Shown: positions 47,731 to 55,737 of the stretch, one piece after another
Layout of the letters: each line of letters opens with the position of its first letter
How positions within the stretch are numbered: the stretch's first letter is position 1
From: Flavobacteriaceae bacterium Ga0077528
GTDB taxonomy: Bacteria > Bacteroidota > Bacteroidia > Flavobacteriales > Flavobacteriaceae
Length of the DNA: 64,000 bases
Direction of reading: 5' to 3'
Assembly (NCBI GenBank): GCA_001464475.1
Contig: LNDX01000001.1
Span: 744,001 to 808,000 of the forward strand
Notes under the pieces: model-generated
The model's database searches: none
Seen by the model: only the letters and a program-made list of their open reading frames with translations
What the model was told of the DNA's origin: nothing
Made by a program: the position numbers and the translations under genes

Positions 47731-47746
47731 GTGGTTTTGTTGTTTT
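47712..47746 (+). terminator. Terminator overlapping the end of the VanZ-like gene
   Basis: AACAAAACCACTC pairs with GAGTGGTTTTGTT around a three-base loop, and a T-rich stretch follows. The left arm is coding sequence and the stop codon (47728-47730) lies in the loop and right arm. Confidence 0.8.
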
Positions 47747-47885
47747 ATTGAAACAATTTAAATATACTCTTATAAATAAGTTTATTTAGAATATTAAACA
47801 TCATTACTTCATTATTTTCTATTTTCGCCACAAATAAATTGGATACAGATTTTTTGTACCTTTATCGTTTCTAATAATCAAGAAA

Positions 47886-48629
47886 ATGAACATCAAACAC
47901 TATTTAGATTCTACTTATCTAAAAACACCCGAGCAAGCTGGACTCTCTGTTGATGAAAACACCAAAGTTGTTCAAGGATTTATCCAAGAAGCTATCGATG
48001 AAGGTTTTAAACTTATCATGATTCGTCCTGATATGGTCGCGATGGCTAGAAAAATGATTAGTAAGGCTAATTCAATGGTTACGATAGGAACTGTAATTGG
48101 TTTTCATGAAGGAACTTATTCATTGGAAGATAAACTTACCGAAGCTAAAAAAGCGATTGAAGATGGTGTAGATGATTTAGATTTTGTATGCAATTATGAA
48201 GCGTTCAAAAGAGGTGAGATAGATCTTGTAAAAAAAGAAGTTCTCGAAGGAACCAAACTTGGACTAGATCATCACAAAATAGTAAAATGGATTATTGAAG
48301 TGGCAGCCTTAAGTAACGACCAAATTATCCAAATTTCTTCTTTGATTAAGAAGGTTGTGATGTCTAATTTTAAAGAAGAGTGTTATCATTCGGTTTATGT
48401 AAAATCATCAACAGGTTTTTACAAAACAGAAAATGGTTTGCCAAATGGAGCAACGGTGCCAACTATAATAATGATGTTAGAAAATGGTTCGCCTCTCTCT
48501 ATTAAAGCTGCAGGTGGCGTTAGAACCTATGATGAAGCAGTGGAAATGATTAATCTTGGTGTAAAAAGAATAGGAACTTCATCTGCCAAGGCCATTGCTA
48601 ACGGACAAACAACAAACAGCGATTACTAA
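47886..48629 (+). CDS. deoC: Deoxyribose-phosphate aldolase
   Basis: The 247-residue TIM-barrel enzyme splits 2-deoxyribose 5-phosphate to glyceraldehyde 3-phosphate and acetaldehyde. The Schiff-base lysine is in V-Y-V-K-S-S-T-G-F near residue 174. The second catalytic lysine is in I-K-A-A-G-G-V-R-T near 206, and D-L-D-F-V-C-N is the central barrel strand. The remB-like gene follows 17 bases later and may be co-transcribed. Confidence 0.93.
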   Translation: MNIKHYLDSTYLKTPEQAGLSVDENTKVVQGFIQEAIDEGFKLIMIRPDMVAMARKMISKANSMVTIGTVIGFHEGTYSLEDKLTEAKKAIEDGVDDLDFVCNYEAFKRGEIDLVKKEVLEGTKLGLDHHKIVKWIIEVAALSNDQIIQISSLIKKVVMSNFKEECYHSVYVKSSTGFYKTENGLPNGATVPTIIMMLENGSPLSIKAAGGVRTYDEAVEMINLGVKRIGTSSAKAIANGQTTNSDY

Positions 48630-48646
48630 ATTATATTCAAAATAGG

Positions 48647-50755
48647 ATGTTTAATAAAATAACGATAGCTTTTTTACTTTTAAATGCATTATTGGTTACT
48701 GCTCAAAAAGGAAGTGAACAAATGCCAATTTTTCCAAACTGTGAGAAATTACAAGCAAAAGAACTTGAAAATTGTTTCAATACTGAAGTGCAAAATTTTG
48801 TTTATAATAATTTTCAAGTACCTACTAAGTTAAAAGACAACAACTACAAAGGAAGTGTAATAGTCTTGTTTGAGGTTGACGATAAAGGAACTTTCAAAGT
48901 ACAATATGTTGATGCTAACGATGAAGATTTAGTAAAAGAAAGTAAACGAGTTTTTGCTGCTATGCCAAAAGTGAGTCCGCCAACGTATAACGGAAAGCCA
49001 ACTTATGCAAAGTATACAATCAAAATAGCAATTCCTCTTCAAAGTGCTGCTGAAATTCAAGCAGAAAAGGAGAAAGAGATTGAGGCTAGCAAGCCAACGA
49101 CTATTTACTCGCCAAAAGATAAAAATAAAGAACTAACAGAATTTGATAGTATCGTTTATAAAAAGTTCAATAACCCACAGTTTCAAAGTCATTTGAGCAT
49201 TCCATTGTCGCATAGTTTTTATGCGCAATTTGATCCAGCGATGAATCAAGTAGGTAGTAATAATCATACGGCATCCAAACCTTATACTTATGCTGAAGTT
49301 TCTAAATATTACAATTTAGAAGCAGAAAATCAAAAGCTAATGAAGAACAAAACTTCATGGTGGGGAAAAAAGATTTGGAATGAAAATACAGTTGCCATTC
49401 AAGGAGATGATTATTGGTTTACTATGAATCCTATTTTCGATTTGCAAATGGGTAAAAGCGATCCAAGTGTCGCAGATTATACTTATGTAAACACTCGTGG
49501 AATTCAAGTGCGAGGTGGTTTAGGAAGTCAATTAAACTTTACCACAACCATTTTTGAAAGTCAAGGTCGTTTTGCTGATTATTTTAATAATTATGCAGTT
49601 TCGATTAAACCATCAGGAGGAAATCCGGCAATAATTCCAGGAATTGGAATCGCAAAAGAATTCAAATCAGATGCTTTCGATTTTCCTATGGCAGAGGCAA
49701 ATTTAACTTTCGCACCAAATAAGTTTATTGATTTACAATTGGGGTATGGAAGAAATTTTTTAGGTGATGGATATCGTTCGCTGTTTTTAACAGATGGTGT
49801 AAGTCCTGTTCCTTATTTTAAAATAAACACTACTTTCTGGAAAATTAAATATACCAACAATTATATGTGGATGAAAGATGTTAGAAATGACGCCACAATT
49901 GATGGAACTTATGCAACAAAGTTTGTTGCAAACCATTATTTAAGTTGGAATGTTACTAAAAGATTCAATTTAGGTTTTTTCGAATCGGTAGTTTGGTCTA
50001 AACAAAACGATAGAGGATTTGACATGAGTTTCGTAAATCCGATTATTTTTTATAGAGCAGTTGAGTTTGCATCATCTTCAAGAAGCGGAAATGCCTTACT
50101 TGGTTTAACAACTAAGTACAAATGGAATAATCAAATTAATTTCTATGGACAGTTTCTAATTGATGAATTCTCATTCAATGAAGTAAAAGATGTTAATAAA
50201 AGTTGGAAAAACAAATTTGCCTACCAAATTGGAGCAAAATATTTCAATGCGTTTAATATAGAAAATCTATTGGTGCAAGTGGAGTACAATCACATTAGAC
50301 CTTACGTTTATTCTCATAGTGATGCGTTAACAAATTATGGAAACAGCAACCAAAGTCTTGGACATCAATGGGGTGGGAATGCTAAAGAATTAATCGCAAT
50401 TGCGCGTTATCACAAAGGAAGATATTTTGCTGATGCCAAATTAACAATGGGTGTAAGAGGTTTTGATTTTGACGCGACTAAGAATTACGGTGGAAATGTT
50501 TACTTAAGCTATAATGACAATAGAGCTTTTGATAATGGAGTTACTGTAGGACAAGGGAATAAAACTAATATTGTTATCGCCGATTTACAAGCTGGTTATT
50601 TGATAAACCCAGCTACAAATTTGAAAGCTTTCGGAAGTATTATTTACAGAAATTTTAGTCCAACAGTAGAAACAGATGCGTTGAAAAAACAAAGTACTAC
50701 ATGGTTTTCTCTTGGTTTGAGATGCGATATTTTTAATTGGTATTTCGATTATTAG
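48647..50755 (+). CDS. remB: RemB-like gliding motility protein (Wzi-type barrel with N-terminal TonB-C-like domain)
   Basis: The 702-residue protein has a signal peptide ending V-T-A-Q and an N-terminal domain (about 25-135) that looks like a TonB C-terminal fold (G-S-V-I-V-L-F-E-V-D-D-K-G and Y-A-K-Y-T-I-K-I-A-I-P). A long region (about 170-702) rich in aromatic beta strands follows, consistent with a capsule-assembly Wzi-like outer-membrane barrel ending in F-N-W-Y-F-D-Y. The architecture and the place close to sprA match F. johnsoniae RemB, a protein linked to gliding. The symbol rests on domain order and synteny from memory. Confidence 0.75.
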   Translation: MFNKITIAFLLLNALLVTAQKGSEQMPIFPNCEKLQAKELENCFNTEVQNFVYNNFQVPTKLKDNNYKGSVIVLFEVDDKGTFKVQYVDANDEDLVKESKRVFAAMPKVSPPTYNGKPTYAKYTIKIAIPLQSAAEIQAEKEKEIEASKPTTIYSPKDKNKELTEFDSIVYKKFNNPQFQSHLSIPLSHSFYAQFDPAMNQVGSNNHTASKPYTYAEVSKYYNLEAENQKLMKNKTSWWGKKIWNENTVAIQGDDYWFTMNPIFDLQMGKSDPSVADYTYVNTRGIQVRGGLGSQLNFTTTIFESQGRFADYFNNYAVSIKPSGGNPAIIPGIGIAKEFKSDAFDFPMAEANLTFAPNKFIDLQLGYGRNFLGDGYRSLFLTDGVSPVPYFKINTTFWKIKYTNNYMWMKDVRNDATIDGTYATKFVANHYLSWNVTKRFNLGFFESVVWSKQNDRGFDMSFVNPIIFYRAVEFASSSRSGNALLGLTTKYKWNNQINFYGQFLIDEFSFNEVKDVNKSWKNKFAYQIGAKYFNAFNIENLLVQVEYNHIRPYVYSHSDALTNYGNSNQSLGHQWGGNAKELIAIARYHKGRYFADAKLTMGVRGFDFDATKNYGGNVYLSYNDNRAFDNGVTVGQGNKTNIVIADLQAGYLINPATNLKAFGSIIYRNFSPTVETDALKKQSTTWFSLGLRCDIFNWYFDY

Positions 50756-50782
50756 AATTTTAAATAATTTTATGGTTTGTTT

Positions 50783-50814
50783 TTTGTCAAATCCTTTTTG
50801 ATGAACTACTTTTG
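50783..50814 (+). promoter_or_regulatory. Promoter of the heme O synthase / oxidase assembly operon
   Basis: TTTG at 50783-50786, a 20-base spacer and TACTTTTG at 50807-50814 lie 30 bases before the TTG start of ctaB. Confidence 0.6.
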
Positions 50815-50844
50815 CACCATTAAAAAATCAATTTTTCAATTCCA

Positions 50845-51747
50845 TTGAATTCTACAACTAATACACTTTCGCTCAAAGCAATCTTTAGAGATTTTAAAGA
50901 AATCACCAAGGCTGGTTTAGCAATAAGTGTTTTGTTTTCTTCAATTGCCGGCTATTTGTTAGGATTTGATGAAAGTCATCCGTTTAGTTGGACAACTTTG
51001 ATAATGTTGATTGTCGGTGGGTATTGCATGGTTGGAGCGTCAAATGCTTTTAATCAAGTGATAGAAAAAGATTTGGATGCATTAATGGATAGAACTAAGA
51101 ATCGTCCAGTTCCTGCAGGAAGAATGTCGCCAAATATTGCTCTGTTTGTAGCAAGTTTGTTAACGATTATTGGGTTAATCTTACTCTATTTAATCAATCC
51201 AAAAACTGCAATGTTCGGAGCGATTTCAATATTTTTATATACAAGTGCTTACACACCATTAAAAACGGTTACACCATTATCGGTTTTTGTAGGAGCAATT
51301 CCAGGAGCAATTCCTTTCATGTTAGGATGGGTTGCAGCAACAGGAAATTTCGGAATTGAAGCAGGAACATTATTCATGATTCAGTTTTTTTGGCAGTTTC
51401 CTCATTTTTGGGCAATAGGTTGGTTTTTGTATGAAGATTATGAAAAGGCAGGGTTTTTTATGTTGCCAACAGGACAAAGAGATACTAAAACAGCGACACA
51501 AATTATTTTGTACACACTTTGGCTAATAGTTGCATCACTTTTACCTTGTCTAGGGTTTACTGGGCAATTTTTTATTAGCCCAATTGCAGCAGTTTTGGTT
51601 TTTCTATTAGGTTTATGGATGCTGATTTATGCTTTTAAATTATACAAACAAAGAACGCCAAAAGCAGCTAGGGTACTAATGTTAGTAAGTGTTTCTTACA
51701 TTACTTTATTGCAAATAATATATATAACAGATAAATTTTTAAGATAG
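50845..51747 (+). CDS. ctaB: Protoheme IX farnesyltransferase (heme O synthase)
   Basis: This 300-residue UbiA-family membrane prenyltransferase has about eight or nine helices. The first Asp-rich motif is N-Q-V-I-E-K-D-L-D-A-L-M-D-R-T near residue 75. T-P-L-K-T-V-T-P-L-S and the second Asp-rich loop Y-E-D-Y-E-K-A-G also fit. It farnesylates heme B to heme O, the precursor of heme A for the oxidase. The TTG at 50845 is the only start that preserves the N-terminal region. Subunit III follows two bases later. Confidence 0.93.
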   Translation: MNSTTNTLSLKAIFRDFKEITKAGLAISVLFSSIAGYLLGFDESHPFSWTTLIMLIVGGYCMVGASNAFNQVIEKDLDALMDRTKNRPVPAGRMSPNIALFVASLLTIIGLILLYLINPKTAMFGAISIFLYTSAYTPLKTVTPLSVFVGAIPGAIPFMLGWVAATGNFGIEAGTLFMIQFFWQFPHFWAIGWFLYEDYEKAGFFMLPTGQRDTKTATQIILYTLWLIVASLLPCLGFTGQFFISPIAAVLVFLLGLWMLIYAFKLYKQRTPKAARVLMLVSVSYITLLQIIYITDKFLR

Positions 51748-51749
51748 TT

Positions 51750-52328
51750 ATGATGACAACTGAAGAATATAAAGAACGCACAGCAAGGTCATACAAACTC
51801 TTGTTGATTTTTGCGATGATAAGTATGGTGATGATGTTTGCCGGTTTAACAAGCGCAATGGTTGTAAGTAAATCGAGACCAGATTGGCTTAAAGATTTTC
51901 AAATGCCAACTGCTTTTTTTATAAGCACTGCAATTATTCTTCTTTGTAGTGTAACCATTCACTTAGCAAAGAAATCAATTAAGAAAGATGATAGAAGCGC
52001 AACGACATTGTTTTTGTTAGCAACTCTTGCCTTGGGATTAGGATTTATTTATTTCCAATTTCAGGGTTTTGATCAGTTATTTAAAAACCGATTATATCCA
52101 GTTGGAGGAACGGGATCTATTACCATTTCATTCTTATATGTTTTGGTATATGTACACATGGCACACTTAGCTGGAGGTATAATTTCACTATTAATTATAA
52201 TTTATAATCATTTTAAACAAAAGTACAATTCGTCCCAATTTCTTGGTATTGAGCTAGGTGCAATGTATTGGCACTTTCTTGATTTCTTGTGGATTTATTT
52301 ATTTTTGTTTTTATATTTCTTTAAATAA
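51750..52328 (+). CDS. Cytochrome c oxidase subunit III (short form)
   Basis: The 192-residue protein has five predicted helices and ends with the subunit III signature Y-W-H-F-L-D-F-L-W. It contains V-H-M-A-H-L-A-G-G in a preceding helix. It is shorter than the classical seven-helix subunit and is followed by a second, longer subunit III gene. In flavobacterial oxidase clusters the two commonly occur together. Which one sits in the subunit III position of the supercomplex cannot be decided here. Confidence 0.88.
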   Translation: MMTTEEYKERTARSYKLLLIFAMISMVMMFAGLTSAMVVSKSRPDWLKDFQMPTAFFISTAIILLCSVTIHLAKKSIKKDDRSATTLFLLATLALGLGFIYFQFQGFDQLFKNRLYPVGGTGSITISFLYVLVYVHMAHLAGGIISLLIIIYNHFKQKYNSSQFLGIELGAMYWHFLDFLWIYLFLFLYFFK

Positions 52329-52346
52329 GAAAAATATGTAAATTTG
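52316..52346 (+). promoter_or_regulatory. Possible internal promoter before the long subunit III gene
   Basis: TTTC (52316-52319), a 19-base spacer and TAAATTTG (52339-52346) overlap the end of the preceding gene, 24 bases before the ATG. Confidence 0.45.
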
Positions 52347-52370
52347 GGAACTTTTTAACAACAACTTTTT

Positions 52371-53405
52371 ATGGGATCGACAGTTACTACTGCAAATACT
52401 GTAGGGAAATCGTGGGATGGCGGAAATAATGAGCCATTAGGAGCAAGTTACGGAAAATTAATGATGTGGTTTTTCATCGTTTCTGATGCATTAACCTTTT
52501 CTGGTTTTTTGGCTGCTTACGGTTTTTCTAGATTTAAATTCATTGAAACTTGGCCTTTAGCCGATGAAGTGTTTACACACTTTCCATTTATGCATGGGGT
52601 TTCTGCTCCAATGTATTATGTGGCATTGATGACTTTTATTCTTATCTTTTCTTCTGTGACTATGGTACTTGCTGTTGATGCAGGTCACCAAATGAAACAA
52701 GGAAAAGTAGCTTTCTACATGTTTTTAACAATCATTGGAGGTTTAATCTTCGTTGGTTCACAAGCTTGGGAATGGAAAAATTTCATTCATGGTGAATATG
52801 GTGCTGTTGAAACAAAAGGCGGAAGCATTCTGCAGTTTGTCGATAATAAAGGAAAGCGTGTCGCTTTAGCTGATTTCGCAGTTGTACTACCTGAAGAAAG
52901 AGAACAACTTACAAGAGGTAAAGGAAAATGGTTTATGGAAGAAGGAACTTTGTCTACTTATTCTGTAAATGAAGTTTTAGAAGGCTTTAAAGCTCGTCCA
53001 GACTTATTGGTTAGAACTGAAGTAATTAATAGTGCTGAAACTTTAAAAACAGCTCAAGGGTTGAATGAAGATAAATCATTAAACAAAGAAAAACATAAGT
53101 TTATTCTTTCAAGAGCGGAATCTGAGAGAAGACTAGCCGATGCAACATTGGTAGTTGAAGGTGCTAACTTACAACACAATGAATATGGAAGTAAGTTATT
53201 TGCTGATTTCTTCTTCTTCATTACTGGTTTCCACGGATTCCACGTATTCTCTGGAGTAATTATCAATATCATTATTTTCATTAATGTTCTATTAGGAACT
53301 TATGAAAAAAGAAGAACATATGAAATGGTTGAAAAAGTTGGACTTTACTGGCACTTTGTCGATTTAGTTTGGGTTTTCGTATTTACATTCTTCTATTTAG
53401 TTTAA
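52371..53405 (+). CDS. Cytochrome c oxidase subunit III with large extramembrane insertion
   Basis: The 344-residue protein has the subunit III helices, including G-S-Q-A-W-E-W-K-N-F near residue 130, F-I-T-G-F-H-G-F-H-V near 283 and Y-W-H-F-V-D-L-V-W near 326. Residues about 142-270 form a polar, charged insertion between two of these helices, with no cysteine or heme motif. That makes it much longer than typical homologues of this part. In the known F. johnsoniae supercomplex the oxidase contacts ACIII. Whether this insertion lies at that interface is a guess. Confidence 0.88.
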   Translation: MGSTVTTANTVGKSWDGGNNEPLGASYGKLMMWFFIVSDALTFSGFLAAYGFSRFKFIETWPLADEVFTHFPFMHGVSAPMYYVALMTFILIFSSVTMVLAVDAGHQMKQGKVAFYMFLTIIGGLIFVGSQAWEWKNFIHGEYGAVETKGGSILQFVDNKGKRVALADFAVVLPEEREQLTRGKGKWFMEEGTLSTYSVNEVLEGFKARPDLLVRTEVINSAETLKTAQGLNEDKSLNKEKHKFILSRAESERRLADATLVVEGANLQHNEYGSKLFADFFFFITGFHGFHVFSGVIINIIIFINVLLGTYEKRRTYEMVEKVGLYWHFVDLVWVFVFTFFYLV

Positions 53406-53425
53406 TTTTTTAGAAATTATATATT

Positions 53426-53776
53426 ATGTCACACGAGCACGTTTCTAATACAAAAAGAATTTGGAATGTATTTTTCCTTCTTTCTGCAGTAACAATAGTA
53501 GAGGTTGTTTTGGGTATTATTAAGCCAGAATCACTTCATTTGACCAATATTTTAGGGATGAACCTTTTAAATTGGATATTCATTATTTTAACAATATTCA
53601 AAGCATATTACATTGTTTGGGCTTTCATGCACATGGAAGGTGAAACTCCTGCATTGAGAAGATCTGTTGTGTGGACTGTAATTTTCTTAATTATATATTT
53701 AGTTTTTATTTTGCTTACAGAAGGAAACTATGTTTTTGAGGTATTTAAAAATGCTACAATTAAGTGGAATTTTTAA
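53426..53776 (+). CDS. Cytochrome c oxidase subunit IV (prokaryotic type)
   Basis: The 116-residue protein has three predicted helices and the CyoD/CtaF-like pattern: I-W-N-V-F-F-L-L-S-A-V-T-I-V-E in the first helix and Y-I-V-W-A-F-M-H-M-E in the second. It is a small accessory subunit that stabilises heme-copper oxidases. It is followed by a strong terminator, so it closes the ctaB-cox operon. Confidence 0.88.
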   Translation: MSHEHVSNTKRIWNVFFLLSAVTIVEVVLGIIKPESLHLTNILGMNLLNWIFIILTIFKAYYIVWAFMHMEGETPALRRSVVWTVIFLIIYLVFILLTEGNYVFEVFKNATIKWNF

Positions 53777-53793
53777 CATTATATTAATTCAAT

Positions 53794-53822
53794 AAAAAGG
53801 TACGTATTGCGTACCTTTTTTT
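53794..53822 (+). terminator. Terminator after oxidase subunit IV
   Basis: AAAAAGGTACG pairs perfectly with CGTACCTTTTT around a TATTG loop and runs into more T bases. Confidence 0.88.
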
Positions 53823-53830
53823 TATTTTTG
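53823..53830 (+). promoter_or_regulatory. Putative -7 element (TATTTTTG) of the SCO operon
   Basis: TATTTTTG lies 22 bases before the first gene of the SCO group. The -33 position falls inside the preceding terminator and has no TTTG, so the call is tentative. Confidence 0.4.
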
Positions 53831-53852
53831 TATATTCAAATTATGAAAAAAA

Positions 53853-54509
53853 ATGAAAAAGAAAATTGTTCTGTTTGTATTGTTCGTTCTTCCACTAGTT
53901 ACTTATCTCTTTTTTGCATCTGGCGTTAATAGTTTTGTTAATCTTCCAACCATTACTAGGAATATTCCAGATATAAATACTTGGAAAACTTTAGATGATA
54001 AACCTGTTGCTCTTACCAATAAAATTACAATATTAGGCTTTATTGGAACAGACGTTGAAAAACGAAAGGGTAGCTTTTTTAATTTATACGAAAAGATTTA
54101 TTCTAGGAATAAAGATTTTAAAGATTTTCAAATGGTAATGATTTTTCCAGATGGAACTCAAGAGCAAGTAAAAGCATTAAAAAACGATATAAGTAAACTT
54201 GGAACTCAAGCTGGATGGAACTTTGTTTTTGGTTCGCCACAGCAAATACAAACATTCTATGATAAACTACAATTAGTAGGTAAATTAGATAATAATCTTG
54301 GAACACCAAATGTTTACATTGTAGATAAAAAGAGAAATCTTAGAGGTAGAAAAGGTCAAGATAAAAAAGGTAAGCCAGAATATAAAGAAGGCTATAATAC
54401 AGTTCTGGTTTCTGAATTATACAACCAAATGATTGATGATGTTAAAATCATTTTGGCAGAGTATCGATTGGCTTTGAAAAGAAATCACAACGCCTCAAGA
54501 AAAATATAA
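53853..54509 (+). CDS. Membrane-anchored SCO/thioredoxin-fold-like protein without cysteines
   Basis: The 218-residue protein has an N-terminal anchor helix (about 5-24) and a periplasmic domain. The order of elements resembles SCO proteins: W-K-T-L-D-D-K-P-V near 44, an I-L-G-F-I-G-T-D-V strand where SCO has its copper motif, F-Q-M-V-M-I-F-P-D-G and a P-N-V-Y-I-V-D-K-K strand near the end. It contains no cysteine, so the C-x-x-x-C copper site is absent. It sits five bases before a normal SCO gene and may assist or partner it. The relation to SCO is inferred from pattern and context. Confidence 0.7.
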   Translation: MKKKIVLFVLFVLPLVTYLFFASGVNSFVNLPTITRNIPDINTWKTLDDKPVALTNKITILGFIGTDVEKRKGSFFNLYEKIYSRNKDFKDFQMVMIFPDGTQEQVKALKNDISKLGTQAGWNFVFGSPQQIQTFYDKLQLVGKLDNNLGTPNVYIVDKKRNLRGRKGQDKKGKPEYKEGYNTVLVSELYNQMIDDVKIILAEYRLALKRNHNASRKI

Positions 54510-54514
54510 CAATC

Positions 54515-55195
54515 ATGAAAAATAAATCTTACATCGGAATTTCATTTATTATTTTAGTATTTGGGATTATCTTTATACCAAAAATAATCGATCGCATTAA
54601 AGACGGCTCTGTTGTAAAAAACGATAGAATGAGTCTCTCAAATGAAATTGTAAAAGAGGATGGTTTAATAAAAATAGGGCCAGTTCCTAAGTTTGAATTA
54701 ACAGACCAAAACAACGCCAAAATATCAGATAAAAGTTATTTAGGAAAAGTTTATGTAATTGAATTTTTCTTTTCAACGTGTCCTTCAATTTGTCCAATTA
54801 TGAATAAAAACATGAAGGATATTCAAAAGGAATTTTCAAAAGAAAGTAACTTTGGAGTTGCTTCAATTACTATAAACCCAGAAAACGATACTGTTGAAGT
54901 TTTAAAGGAACATGCAAATCAACTTGGAATTACAAATCCAAATTGGCATTTTCTTACAGGTGACAAAGAATATATTTTAAGTTTGGCAAACAAAGGATTC
55001 AATCTATATGCTGCAGAAAATAAAAAAGTGAATGGTGGTTTTGAACATTCTGGTCTTTTTGCACTTGTAGATAAAGAAGGTAAAATAAGATGCAGAAAAG
55101 ATAATCAAGGAAATCCAATTCTATATTATGATGGACTGGAATCTAAAGGAGTAAAAGAAATAAAAGAAGATATTAAATTATTATTAGAAGAATAA
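54515..55195 (+). CDS. SCO1/SenC copper chaperone for cytochrome c oxidase
   Basis: This 226-residue protein has an N-terminal membrane anchor (about 5-24) and a thioredoxin-like domain. The copper ligands are in S-T-C-P-S-I-C-P-I near residue 90, and the His is in F-E-H-S-G-L-F near 178. SCO proteins load the CuA site of subunit II or reduce its cysteines. The gene is two bases ahead of the DUF420 gene and follows the cysteine-free relative, all downstream of oxidase genes. Confidence 0.92.
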   Translation: MKNKSYIGISFIILVFGIIFIPKIIDRIKDGSVVKNDRMSLSNEIVKEDGLIKIGPVPKFELTDQNNAKISDKSYLGKVYVIEFFFSTCPSICPIMNKNMKDIQKEFSKESNFGVASITINPENDTVEVLKEHANQLGITNPNWHFLTGDKEYILSLANKGFNLYAAENKKVNGGFEHSGLFALVDKEGKIRCRKDNQGNPILYYDGLESKGVKEIKEDIKLLLEE

Positions 55196-55197
55196 TC

Positions 55198-55737
55198 ATG
55201 AATAATACAGTAGAAAAAAAATTTAGAACACCAATTATTATTGTTTCAATACTAATTCCAATAGTAGTTGCAATACTATTTTCTGTGAAGTTAAAAGATT
55301 TTGGAATTAATGTGGAGCCACTTTCTTTCTTACCACCAATTTACGCATCAATTAATGGTGTTACGGCTATTTTATTGATTTTAGCAGTTAGAGCTATTAA
55401 AAATGGTAATCGTTCGTTACATGAAAAATTAATGACTTCTGCAATTGTATGTTCTGTAATCTTTTTAGTAATGTATGTTGCTTATCACATGACTTCAGAA
55501 TCAACTAAGTTTGGAGGTGAAGGTATAATCAGATACGTTTACTTTTTTATTTTACTAACACATATTGCACTTTCAGTAATTATAATTCCTTTGGTTTTGT
55601 TTACTTACGTTAGAGCATTATCTAAACAATTTGATAGACATAAAAAATTGGCTAGAATTACATTTCCGTTATGGTTATATGTTGCAGTTACTGGTGTTGT
55701 TGTTTATCTAATGATTTCTCCATATTATGCAAATTAA
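55198..55737 (+). CDS. DUF420 membrane protein, probable oxidase assembly factor
   Basis: The 179-residue protein has five predicted helices. Histidines at H-E-K-L-M and A-Y-H-M-T, and H-I-A-L-S and H-K-K-L-A-R-I-T-F-P-L-W-L-Y-V-A-V-T-G-V, are the DUF420 signature. Firmicute DUF420 proteins (CtaM) are required for heme A oxidase function. By context this protein should likewise help assemble the caa3-type enzyme. Its last 11 bases overlap the start of the next gene. Confidence 0.87.
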   Translation: MNNTVEKKFRTPIIIVSILIPIVVAILFSVKLKDFGINVEPLSFLPPIYASINGVTAILLILAVRAIKNGNRSLHEKLMTSAIVCSVIFLVMYVAYHMTSESTKFGGEGIIRYVYFFILLTHIALSVIIIPLVLFTYVRALSKQFDRHKKLARITFPLWLYVAVTGVVVYLMISPYYAN

